NCBI RefSeq assembly: GCF_018129065.1 | Contig: NZ_JAAEDM010000023.1 | Span: 1 to 56,580 of the forward strand | Source of the DNA: Neoroseomonas soli | Lineage (GTDB): Bacteria > Pseudomonadota > Alphaproteobacteria > Acetobacterales > Acetobacteraceae | DNA: 56,580 bases | Direction: 5' to 3' | Shown: piece after piece, positions 18,122 to 25,688 of the stretch | Position numbering within the stretch: position 1 is the stretch's first letter | How the letters are laid out: every line of letters starts with the position of its first letter | Made by a program: the position numbers and the translations under genes | The notes under the pieces: generated by a model | Database searches by the model: none | The model's input: the letters and a program-made list of their open reading frames with translations, nothing else | Told to the model about the DNA's origin: nothing

Positions 18122-19515
18122 CCATCCGCCCCGCCGGGGAGGCCCGATTCGGGGCCTGTGTGCCGGTCGTGGTCGTGGGCGCAGGCGCGGCGGGCCTGGT
18201 CGCCGCCCTCTCCGCTCAGGAAGCCGGGGCGGATGTGCTGCTGCTCGAACGCGACGCAGTGCCGCGCGGCTCGACGGCGCTCTCCGCCGGGCTGATCCCG
18301 GCGGCAGGCACGCGGTGGCAGCGCGCGGCAGGGGTGGAGGACACGCCGGAGGACTTCGCCGCCGACATCATGGCCAAGGCGGCCGACGAACCTGACCGGG
18401 CGCTGGTGGCCCTGCTGACCACGCACATCACGCCGACGCTGGAATGGCTGCACGAGGCGCACGGCCTCGGCTTCTCGCTGGTGACGGATTTCCGCTACCC
18501 TGGCCATTCCGCCCTTCGCATGCACGGCCTGCCGAGCCGATCCGGCGAGGCGCTGGTCGACGCGCTGCGCAGCGCCGCCGAAGCCGCCGGCATTCCGCTG
18601 CTGTGCGAGACGCAGGTGGATTGTCTCTTCGCCGCCGCCGACGGCCGCATCGCCGGCATTGGCCTGCATCGCCCGGACGGTTCGCGGGAAGAGATCGGTT
18701 GCGATGCGCTGGTGCTCGCCTGCAACGGCTATGGCGGCAACCGGGAACTCGTCGCGGAGCACATCCCCGCCATGGCCGATGCGCTCTATTTCGGCCACCC
18801 CGGCAACCAGGGCGACGCACTGCTCTGGGGGCAGGCGCTGGGCGCAGCGACGCGCCATCTCTCGGGGCATCAGGGCCACGGCTCGGTGGCGCAGCCGCAC
18901 GGCATCCTCATCACCTGGGCCACCATCACCGAGGGCGGCGTGCAGGTGAACGCCGAGGGCCGTCGCTTCTCCAACGAGGCGCACGGCTACTCCGAACAGG
19001 CCGCGGTCGTGCTGCGCCAGTCCGGTGGTGTCGCCTGGACCATCTTCGACGGACGCATCGCCGGCATTGCCCGCCAGTTCGAGGATTTCCGCAAGGCCGA
19101 GGAAGGCGGCGCCATCCTGCGCGCCGACACGCCGGAGGCCTTGGCCCTTCGGCTTGGAATTCCGACCGAGGCGCTGGTGGCGACGCTGGCCGAGGTGGCC
19201 GCGCTGAAGCAGGCGGGCGGCACGGATGGTTTCGGCCGCCGCTTCGTGGACATACCGCAGTTGGCCGCGCCGTACTGCGCCGTGCGCGTCACCGGCGCGC
19301 TGTTCCACACCCAGGGCGGGCTGGTGGTCGATGACGCGGCGCGGGTGCTTTGCCCGGACGGTTCGGCGCTGCCCAACCTCTATGCCGCGGGTGGGGCGGC
19401 CTGTGGCGTCTCCGGTGCGGGACCGGCGGGCTATCTTTCCGGCAACGGGCTGCTGGCCGCGATCGCGCTGGGGCGCGTCGCGGGCCAGGCGGCGGGCCAT
19501 CAGGTCTGTCGGTAA
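18118..19515 (+). CDS. FAD-dependent oxidoreductase (fumarate-reductase flavoprotein family)
   Basis: This 465-residue flavoprotein starts at GTG 18118, inside the stop of the preceding gene. It has the dinucleotide-binding VVVVGAGAAGLVAALSAQEAG followed by LLLERD. The C-terminal FAD region has NLYAAGGAACGVSGAGPAGYLSGNGLLAAIALGR. The family (FAD_binding_2) covers fumarate reductase, 3-ketosteroid and tricarballylate dehydrogenases. No signal peptide is seen, so it is probably cytoplasmic. It is the last gene of the cluster A operon and presumably oxidises or desaturates a pathway intermediate. Confidence 0.87.
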   Translation: MTIRPAGEARFGACVPVVVVGAGAAGLVAALSAQEAGADVLLLERDAVPRGSTALSAGLIPAAGTRWQRAAGVEDTPEDFAADIMAKAADEPDRALVALLTTHITPTLEWLHEAHGLGFSLVTDFRYPGHSALRMHGLPSRSGEALVDALRSAAEAAGIPLLCETQVDCLFAAADGRIAGIGLHRPDGSREEIGCDALVLACNGYGGNRELVAEHIPAMADALYFGHPGNQGDALLWGQALGAATRHLSGHQGHGSVAQPHGILITWATITEGGVQVNAEGRRFSNEAHGYSEQAAVVLRQSGGVAWTIFDGRIAGIARQFEDFRKAEEGGAILRADTPEALALRLGIPTEALVATLAEVAALKQAGGTDGFGRRFVDIPQLAAPYCAVRVTGALFHTQGGLVVDDAARVLCPDGSALPNLYAAGGAACGVSGAGPAGYLSGNGLLAAIALGRVAGQAAGHQVCR

Positions 19516-19585
19516 GGACCGGGGCCAACGACCGACCGCCTACGCCGTTCGACAAGGTCCGGGGCATGCATGTCGTCGGCCGTGA

Positions 19586-21967
19586 TCACACCGGCAGCGG
19601 CGCCCCCGGGCTGCCGGCCTGCGCCGCGCGCAGGATCGCCGCGGCGTCGAGGCCGTAGGTCCCGTAGAGTTCCGCGATGCTGCCGCTCTGGCCGAAGGCG
19701 TCGACGCCGAGCGCCTTCACCCGGTGCCCCTCGACGGAACCGAGCCAGCCTAGGCCGGCCGGATGCGCATCGGCCACCGTCACCAGGCAGCAATGGCGCG
19801 GCAGCGGGCGCAGCAGGCGCTCCACCGGGCTCGGCGCCGGCGCCGAGCCCGCCATGCGCGCCGTCTCGGCGTCGCGCCATCCGGCGAAGAGCCGGTCAGG
19901 GGAGGTGACGGCGAGCACGCCGACATCGCGGCGATGCTCCGCGAGTAGGCCCGCGGCCGCGATCGCCTCCGGCGCCACCGCGCCGCAGAACGCGATCGCG
20001 ACCGCGCAGTTCGGCCCGGGCGGGCGCAGCCAATAGCCGCCGGCGACGATGTCCTCGGCCAGTGCCGGCGTGATGTCGCGCCGCGGCTGCTCGATGCTGC
20101 GCGTGGACAGGCGCAGATAGACCGATCCGCCCTCACTGCCGTCCCGCTGCACATGCCCCAGCGCCCAGCGCATGATGACGCCGAGTTCGTCCACGAAAGC
20201 CGGTTCGTAGGATGAGAGCCCCGGCTGCGCCATGCCGATCAGCGGCGTGCCGATCGACTGGTGCGCGCCGCCTTCCGGCGCGAGCGTGATGCCCGAGGGC
20301 GTCGCCGCCAGGATGAAGCGCGCATCCTGGTAGCAGGCGTAGTTCATCGCATCGAGCCCGCGCGCGATGAACGGATCATAGAGCGTGCCGACCGGGATCA
20401 GCCGCGTCCCGAAGATGCTGTGCGACAGGCCGAGGGCGGAGAGCATCAGGAACAGGTTCATCTCGGCGATGCCGAGCTCCAGGTGCTGCCCGCGCGGCCC
20501 GGCTTCCCAGCGATAGGCGGAGGGGATCTTCGCCTCGCGGAAGAGGTCGTGCCGCGCCTCCTGCGCGAAGAGCCCGCGCCGCCCCACCCAGGCGCCGAGA
20601 TTGGTGGAAACTGTGACGTCGGGGGAGGTGGTGACGATGCGTTCGGCGATCGGCGCATCGCTGCGCGCCAGCGCGTGCATGAATTGCCCGAAGCCGGCCT
20701 GGGTGGAGGCCTGGGCCTGCTTCTCGATCGCCAGCGTCTCCGGCACCGGCAGGGCGGGCGCGGTGGTGCGGCGCGGGCCGCGCGCATTGAAGGGCACGCG
20801 CGCGAGGAAGCCGCGCAGGTCCGCCTCGGTGATGCCGAGGCCCTCGGCGATGTCCCATTCATGGCCCGGCCGGATGCCCATGCCGACGCGCCAGGCGTCC
20901 ATCTGCGCGGGGTTCATCAGCCCGGCATGGTTGTCCTTGTGGCCGGCGAGCGGCAGGCCGAAGCCCTTGATGGTGTAGGCGAGGAAGCAGACCGGCCGGT
21001 CATGGTCGATGCTGCGGAAGGCATCGAGCAGCAGCCCGAGGTCATGGCCGCCGAGATTGGTCATCAGCCGCGCCAACTCGTCGTCGCTGCGCCGCGCGAG
21101 CAGCGCGCTGACATCGCCCTGGTCGCCGAGGTCCTCGAGCAGCCGCTCGCGCCAGGCAGCGCCGCCGCGGAACACCAGCGCGGAATAGAGCTGGTTGGGG
21201 CAGGCATCGATCCAGTCGCGCAGCCGCGTGCCGCCCGGCTCGGCGAAGGCGGCCTGCAGCAGGCGGCCGTATTTCAGTTCCACCACCTCCCACCCCATGG
21301 TGGTGAAGGCGCCCATGATCTTGTCGTTCACGCCTTCGCCGATCACGGCGTCGAGGCTCTGGCGGTTGTAGTCCACCACCCACCAGGTGTTGCGCAGCCC
21401 GTGGCGGGACCCTTCGAGCAGGGCCTCGTAGATGTTGCCCTCATCCATCTCGGCGTCGCCCACCAGCGCCACCATGCGGCCTTCCGGCGTGCCGTCGCCC
21501 CAGCCATGCAGGCGGACGTAGTCCTGCACCAGGCTCGCGAAGATGGTCTGCGCCGCGCCCAATCCGACCGAGCCGGTGGAGAAATCCACGTCGTCCACGT
21601 CCTTGGTGCGCGACGGGTAGGACTGCGCGCCGCCCAGGGCGCGGAACGCCTCCAGCTTCTCGCGCGTCTGGTTGCCGAGCAGGTACTGGATGGCGTGGAA
21701 CACCGGGGAGGCGTGCGGCTTCACCGCCACGCGGTCCTGCGGGCGCAGCACGGCGAAGTAGAGCGCCGTCATGATGGTGGCGATCGAAGCGGACGACGCC
21801 TGGTGCCCGCCGACCTTCAGCCCGTCCGCCGAGGGGCGCAGGTGGTTGGCATGATGGATCATCCAGGCCGAGAGCCAGAGCACCTTGCGATCGACTTCCG
21901 CGAGCAGCCGCTCCTCCTCCGAGTGCTGCCGCACGGATGTGGTGGCGAGGCCGATCTGGTCGAGCAT
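19586..21967 (-). CDS. single-chain 2-oxoacid dehydrogenase E1 (AceE/transketolase-like)
   Basis: This 793-residue thiamine-diphosphate enzyme is of the AceE type. It has GGHQASSASIATIMTALYFAVLRPQDRVAVKPHASP, the diphosphate-binding motif starting GDAEMDEGNIYEAL and ending VVDYNRQSLD, and a second pyrimidine-binding half with YRWEAGPRGQHLELGIAEMNLF. AceE itself is about 890 residues, so this is a shorter relative. A homodimeric E1 of this kind (MdeB) uses 2-oxobutyrate in Pseudomonas putida and lies next to an Lrp-type regulator, as here. AGGGGAT lies 8 bases before the ATG at 21967. No E2 or E3 adjoins it. Substrate assignment is inference. Confidence 0.87.
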   Translation of the reverse strand: MLDQIGLATTSVRQHSEEERLLAEVDRKVLWLSAWMIHHANHLRPSADGLKVGGHQASSASIATIMTALYFAVLRPQDRVAVKPHASPVFHAIQYLLGNQTREKLEAFRALGGAQSYPSRTKDVDDVDFSTGSVGLGAAQTIFASLVQDYVRLHGWGDGTPEGRMVALVGDAEMDEGNIYEALLEGSRHGLRNTWWVVDYNRQSLDAVIGEGVNDKIMGAFTTMGWEVVELKYGRLLQAAFAEPGGTRLRDWIDACPNQLYSALVFRGGAAWRERLLEDLGDQGDVSALLARRSDDELARLMTNLGGHDLGLLLDAFRSIDHDRPVCFLAYTIKGFGLPLAGHKDNHAGLMNPAQMDAWRVGMGIRPGHEWDIAEGLGITEADLRGFLARVPFNARGPRRTTAPALPVPETLAIEKQAQASTQAGFGQFMHALARSDAPIAERIVTTSPDVTVSTNLGAWVGRRGLFAQEARHDLFREAKIPSAYRWEAGPRGQHLELGIAEMNLFLMLSALGLSHSIFGTRLIPVGTLYDPFIARGLDAMNYACYQDARFILAATPSGITLAPEGGAHQSIGTPLIGMAQPGLSSYEPAFVDELGVIMRWALGHVQRDGSEGGSVYLRLSTRSIEQPRRDITPALAEDIVAGGYWLRPPGPNCAVAIAFCGAVAPEAIAAAGLLAEHRRDVGVLAVTSPDRLFAGWRDAETARMAGSAPAPSPVERLLRPLPRHCCLVTVADAHPAGLGWLGSVEGHRVKALGVDAFGQSGSIAELYGTYGLDAAAILRAAQAGSPGAPLPV

Positions 21968-22043
21968 GGCGCGTATCCCCTGCGCGGGATGCTTCCTCCC
22001 CGCGTGCAGGCCGATCCTGGCGGAGCGCGCGTGGGAATGGCTT

Positions 22044-22079
22044 GCAAACTTGCCGCGCCGGCGCGCAAATCTGGCAAAT
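22044..22079. promoter_or_regulatory. candidate Lrp-type operator with three GCAAA repeats
   Basis: GCAAAC at 22044 and GCAAAT at 22065 and 22074 lie in the short gap between the divergent E1 and regulator genes. Spacings are 21 and 9 bases, about two and one helical turns. These A-runs stand out in very GC-rich DNA and suit cooperative binding by an Lrp-type octamer. Confidence 0.4.
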
Positions 22080-22099
22080 CCATCCGGAAGTGGACAGGA

Positions 22100-22645
22100 A
22101 TGCGGAAAACAGTCGCGAACGATCTGCTCGACCCCCTCAGCGTCCGGATCATCGAGCAGATGCAGGAGAACAGCGACCTCGGCCTGGCCGAGCTGGCCGA
22201 GGCGATCGGCACCACCCCGTCCTCCTGCTGGCGTCGGCTGGACGAGTTGCGCAGCCGCGGGGTGATCCGCCGCTCGGTCGCCGTCGTCGATCCCGAGGCG
22301 ATCGGCCTCGCCGTCAATGTCTTCGTGCAGGTGACGCTCGAGAAGCAGAACGAAGCCGCGCTGCGCGCCTTCCAGACGCGGATCGCGCGGCGGCCGGAGG
22401 TGATGGAGTGCTACCTGATGAGCGGCGACTCCGACTACCTCCTGCGCGTGGTGGTCGAGGACCTGTCGAAGTACCACCGCTTCGTGGTCGATCACCTGAC
22501 GACGATCCCCGGCGTCGCCAACCTGCGGTCGAGCTTCGCGCTGGAGCAGGTGAAATACACCACGGCCCTGCCCACCGGCCATCTGCACCAGCCCGAGCCG
22601 GAGAAGCCGCCCGCGCGCAAGCGGCGTTCCGCCCGGAGCGGCTGA
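22100..22645 (+). CDS. Lrp/AsnC-family transcriptional regulator
   Basis: This 181-residue regulator has the N-terminal helix-turn-helix in LDPLSVRIIEQMQENSDLGLAELAEAIGTTPSSCWRRLDEL and the C-terminal RAM ligand/oligomer domain (ECYLMSGDSDYLLRVVVEDL, about residues 100-120). A basic tail (PARKRRSARSG) is longer than usual. The ATG at 22100 places the HTH at the normal distance from the N-terminus; an upstream in-frame ATG at 22036 would lie in the presumed promoter. It is divergent from the E1 gene, so it likely controls that gene in response to an amino acid. Confidence 0.9.
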   Translation: MRKTVANDLLDPLSVRIIEQMQENSDLGLAELAEAIGTTPSSCWRRLDELRSRGVIRRSVAVVDPEAIGLAVNVFVQVTLEKQNEAALRAFQTRIARRPEVMECYLMSGDSDYLLRVVVEDLSKYHRFVVDHLTTIPGVANLRSSFALEQVKYTTALPTGHLHQPEPEKPPARKRRSARSG

Positions 22646-22654
22646 GGGGGCGCC

Positions 22655-23095
22655 TCAGAGGACCAGGATCGTCTCGAGCGCGGCACGCAGATCGGCGGGC
22701 AGCGGCACGGGCCGGCCGGTGTCGCGCGAGACGTAGACGTGGATGAAGTGGCCCTCCGCCGCGGCGGTGGCGTCCTCGCCGCCGAAGATGCCCACTTCGT
22801 AGCGCACGGAGGACGTGCCGATGCGCGCGACGCGGATGCCGGCGGTGATCTCCACGGGGTAGGCGAGCGGCCGGAAGTAGCGGCAGCCGGTCTCGACCAC
22901 CAGGCCGATCACCGGGCTCTTCTGGATGTCGAGCACGCCGCTGCGGATCAGCCACATGTTCACGGCGGTGTCGAAGAAGGAATAATAGGCGACGTTGTTG
23001 ATGTGGCCGTAGGCGTCGTTGTCCGACCAGCGCGTGGTGATCGCGACGTGCTGGCGGTAGTCGGCGAGCGTGCCGGGGGCGGGACGGTCGGTCAT
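22655..23095 (-). CDS. acyl-CoA thioesterase, 4HBT/YbgC type
   Basis: This 146-residue hot-dog protein has the 4-hydroxybenzoyl-CoA thioesterase motif TRWSDNDAYGHINNVAYYSFFDTA, where the Asp of SDNDAYGH is the expected catalytic residue. The length is normal. It hydrolyses short or aromatic acyl-CoA esters in the cytoplasm. It is convergent with the Lrp-type gene (9-base gap). Nothing in the context fixes the substrate. Confidence 0.88.
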   Translation of the reverse strand: MTDRPAPGTLADYRQHVAITTRWSDNDAYGHINNVAYYSFFDTAVNMWLIRSGVLDIQKSPVIGLVVETGCRYFRPLAYPVEITAGIRVARIGTSSVRYEVGIFGGEDATAAAEGHFIHVYVSRDTGRPVPLPADLRAALETILVL

Positions 23096-23316
23096 GGCGC
23101 CGGCGCCCGTCGTGCAGGAGATTGTCGCGGCATCCGTATGCTCCTTCCCTCGGCCCGGCCTGCGTCACCGGACATGCAGGAAGGATCACGGCGAGCGGGG
23201 TGGGATCAAGAGGGCCGGCCGGGGCCGCTCCCTCGGCCTAGCCGGCTGGGGGCGATGGGTGCATGCTTCGCGGCGATGGTTGCGGATCCCCTGCCGCCCA
23301 CCCGACGGCCGCCCGC

Positions 23317-24288
23317 ATGAGATCGCCCGAGCCGACACCCAGCGAGAGGACCGCCCTGTCGGCGCTTGAACTGCGCCTCGGGCACCTGCACGTGCGGCAG
23401 CGGCTCGGTCTCGAGCACGACTACGAGACGCACGTCTTCCGCAAGGGGACGCATTTCTTCCATCTCGAGAACTGGTACTCGGTACATTCGTTCATCCGGG
23501 CGGCGCTCTGGCTCGTCGGCCTGCACGGCCGCGGCCGGCGCAACGCGCGCACCATCGAACTGCGCGAGAACGTCGTCCTGATCCCCGGCCTGCCGGAAGC
23601 CTTCGAGGACTACACCATCCTCCAGCTCTCCGACCTGCATCTGGACATCAGCCCGGGCTTCACGGAGGTGCTGGTCGAGCGCACCCGCGCCCTGCGCTAC
23701 GACCTTTGCGTGCTCACGGGGGATTACCGGGCGCGCACCTTCGGCCCCTTCGCCGCGGCGCTCGAAGGGCTCGCGACGCTGCGGCCGCACCTGGACGGCA
23801 TGGTCTACGCCATCCTCGGCAACCACGATTCCATCCGCATGGTCCCGGCGATGGAGGCCATGGGCTACCGGATGCTGCTCAACGAATGCGTGAGGCTCGT
23901 CCGCGGCGGAGAGGCCATCTACCTGGCCGGCATTGACGACGCGCATTTCTACCGCATGGACAACTTCCACCGCGCGGCGCACGACATCCCGCGCGACGCG
24001 ATCTCCATCCTGCTGTCGCACACGCCGGAGACCTACCGCCACGCCGCGCATGCGGGGTTCAACCTCATGCTCTCTGGCCACACGCATGGCGGCCAGATCT
24101 GCCTGCCCGGCGGGGTGGCGGTGCTCACCGACGCGGACAGCCCCCGCAGCCTGGTGCGTGGGCCATGGAGCTACCACGGGCTGGCCGGATACACCTCCGC
24201 CGGCGCGGGGTCCTGCATCGTCGATGTGCGCCTGAACTGCCCGCCGGAGGTCACGCTGCATCGGCTGCGGCGGGCGCCTGCCGCCTGA
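23317..24288 (+). CDS. metallophosphoesterase (YkuE/LpxG-like)
   Basis: This calcineurin-like phosphoesterase of 323 residues has all the metal-binding blocks: QLSDLHLD, LTGDYR, GNHD, LLSHTPE and SGHTHGGQICLPGG. The GHTHGGQ form and length are typical of the YkuE group, some of which remove phosphate from lipid-linked substrates. The moderately hydrophobic SFIRAALWLVGLHG segment near the N-terminus may associate with membrane. The start is uncertain: an in-frame ATG at 23263 adds 18 residues. Confidence 0.87.
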   Translation: MRSPEPTPSERTALSALELRLGHLHVRQRLGLEHDYETHVFRKGTHFFHLENWYSVHSFIRAALWLVGLHGRGRRNARTIELRENVVLIPGLPEAFEDYTILQLSDLHLDISPGFTEVLVERTRALRYDLCVLTGDYRARTFGPFAAALEGLATLRPHLDGMVYAILGNHDSIRMVPAMEAMGYRMLLNECVRLVRGGEAIYLAGIDDAHFYRMDNFHRAAHDIPRDAISILLSHTPETYRHAAHAGFNLMLSGHTHGGQICLPGGVAVLTDADSPRSLVRGPWSYHGLAGYTSAGAGSCIVDVRLNCPPEVTLHRLRRAPAA

Positions 24289-24299
24289 ACGGGCGTCCG

Positions 24300-24809
24300 T
24301 CAGCGTGGCCGGCCGCTCGCGCCGATCAGTGACAGCAGGCGCGACAGGACCAGGTCGAGGATGGTGAAGGCCACCAGCACGACGAGGATGTCGGGCACGG
24401 AAAGGCCGAGCGCGGACCGCAGCAGCAGCATCGGCAGCAGCGCCTCCGGCACCTGATCGATGCCGGGCGCCTCGGCGTGCGGGGCAAGGCCGAGCCGGCG
24501 CTTCACGAAGCTCGAGAACAGATCGCCGGCCATGGCGGCGGCGGCGGCGAGGAAGCCGGTCGCCATCTCGAAGCCCAGCACCGGCGCGACGGCGCTGGTG
24601 CAGGCGAGTGCGGCGGCGATGCCGCGTATCGTCTTGGACGTGCCGAAGAGCGGCCGCCCGTCCCGCCATGCCCCCCCGCGGTCGAGCGGCGCGTCGCGCC
24701 ACCGGCCGAGCAGCCACCCCGTCACCACCGGCGCCCCGTTGGCCACCGACAGCAGCAGGAGAACCCGCAGCACGAGGATCGGATCGATGATGGCCATCGC
24801 GGCAAGCAT
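24300..24809 (-). CDS. CDP-archaeol synthase-like (CarS/DUF46) membrane protein
   Basis: This 169-residue protein has about four hydrophobic segments and the CarS family motifs: NGAPVVTGWLLG, PLDRGGAWRDGRPLFGTSKTIRG, GDLFSSFVKRRLGL and PGIDQVPEALLPM. Archaeal CarS activates unsaturated archaeol phosphate with CTP. Bacterial relatives exist and probably activate another lipid phosphate or serve an unknown purpose. The start at 24809 (or 24797) is preferred, since a longer frame to 24905 would run into the iclR promoter. It converges with the metallophosphoesterase gene, which may also act on phospholipid-type substrates. Confidence 0.75.
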   Translation of the reverse strand: MLAAMAIIDPILVLRVLLLLSVANGAPVVTGWLLGRWRDAPLDRGGAWRDGRPLFGTSKTIRGIAAALACTSAVAPVLGFEMATGFLAAAAAMAGDLFSSFVKRRLGLAPHAEAPGIDQVPEALLPMLLLRSALGLSVPDILVVLVAFTILDLVLSRLLSLIGASGRPR

Positions 24810-24869
24810 AGACCCGGCGGGCGGCATCTTTGACAGCGGGTGGGGGGTGGGCCTATCGTCATTCGACAA

Positions 24870-24895
24870 GGAGAAGGCAATTCTCCAAGGAGAAT
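24870..24895. promoter_or_regulatory. tandem palindromic operator over the iclR ribosome site
   Basis: Three half-sites, GGAGAA / TTCTCC / GGAGAA, lie in a row. They give a 6-5-6 palindrome (24870-24886) and a perfect 16-base palindrome ATTCTCCAAGGAGAAT (24880-24895) that ends at the iclR start codon. It contains the AAGGAG ribosome site. This suits negative autoregulation by the IclR protein. Confidence 0.6.
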
Positions 24896-25681
24896 ATGAG
24901 AACATTGGCCAAGGAAGTCGGCGCCGTCGTCGCTGCCACGCGCATCCTGCGCTTCCTCGCCACGCACCGCCGGCCGGCGGGCGTGACGGAGGTGGCGCGC
25001 AGCCTCGCGCTGAACCCCTCCACCTGCTTCAACATCCTCCGCACCCTGACTGCCGAGGGGCTGGTCGCCTTCGACCCGGCCACCAAGGCGTATTCGCCGG
25101 GCCTGGGGCTGGCGGAACTCGCTGCCTCGGCGCTGGACGGCGTCGGCGCGGTGCGTGTGGTGCGCCCGCATCTCGAGGCGCTGGCCGACCGCTTCGGCGT
25201 GACCATGACGCTGTGGCTGCGCGCCGGCCCCGACCGCGTGGTGCTGGTGGACCGCGCCGAGGGCAGCGCCATGATCCGCATCCACATGAGCATCGGCCAG
25301 CGCCTGCCGATGCTGATCGGCGCTCTCGGCCGCTGCATGGCGGCGCATGCCGGGCTCGCCGAGGAGGAACTCGCGCGGCGCTATGCGCTGCTGCGGTCGG
25401 ACGCGCTGCCGCCCTTTGCCACCTTTCTGCGCCAGGTCGCGCAGGCGCGGCAGCAGGGCTACGCGGTCGATACTGACAACTTCGTCTCCGGCATCACCAC
25501 CGTCTCCGCAGCGGTGCGCGACGGGGCGGGGCTGCCGGTAATGGCGATCTCGGCCGTCGATCTCTCCGCGCGGCTGGACCGCGCCGCCACGCGCCGCCTC
25601 GGCGCCGCCATCGCCGCGGCAGCCGAGGAAGTGGGCCGCGCCCTCGGCGCGCGCCCCCCCGCCATCCTGCCAGCCGCCTGA
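24896..25681 (+). CDS. IclR-family transcriptional regulator
   Basis: This 261-residue regulator has an N-terminal winged HTH (VVAATRILRFLATHRRPAGVTEVARSLALNPSTCFNILRTLTAEGL) and a C-terminal IclR effector domain (VTMTLWLRAGPDRVVLVDRAEG and MPMLIGALGRCMAA-like segments). AAGGAG precedes the ATG at 24896. It leads the acyl-CoA gene cluster B, with the acyl-CoA dehydrogenase beginning 7 bases after its stop. The likely effector is an acid or CoA ester of that pathway. Confidence 0.92.
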   Translation: MRTLAKEVGAVVAATRILRFLATHRRPAGVTEVARSLALNPSTCFNILRTLTAEGLVAFDPATKAYSPGLGLAELAASALDGVGAVRVVRPHLEALADRFGVTMTLWLRAGPDRVVLVDRAEGSAMIRIHMSIGQRLPMLIGALGRCMAAHAGLAEEELARRYALLRSDALPPFATFLRQVAQARQQGYAVDTDNFVSGITTVSAAVRDGAGLPVMAISAVDLSARLDRAATRRLGAAIAAAAEEVGRALGARPPAILPAA

Positions 25682-25688
25682 GGAAAGC

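Noticed and set aside
20261..22099. Long plus-strand extension upstream of the Lrp-type regulator
   Set aside because: It is antisense to the E1 gene; only the part from 22100 shows regulator homology.
21968..22588. N-terminal extension of the E1 frame through the regulator gene
   Set aside because: Low-complexity sequence antisense to the Lrp-type gene; a proper ribosome site and family start exist at 21967.
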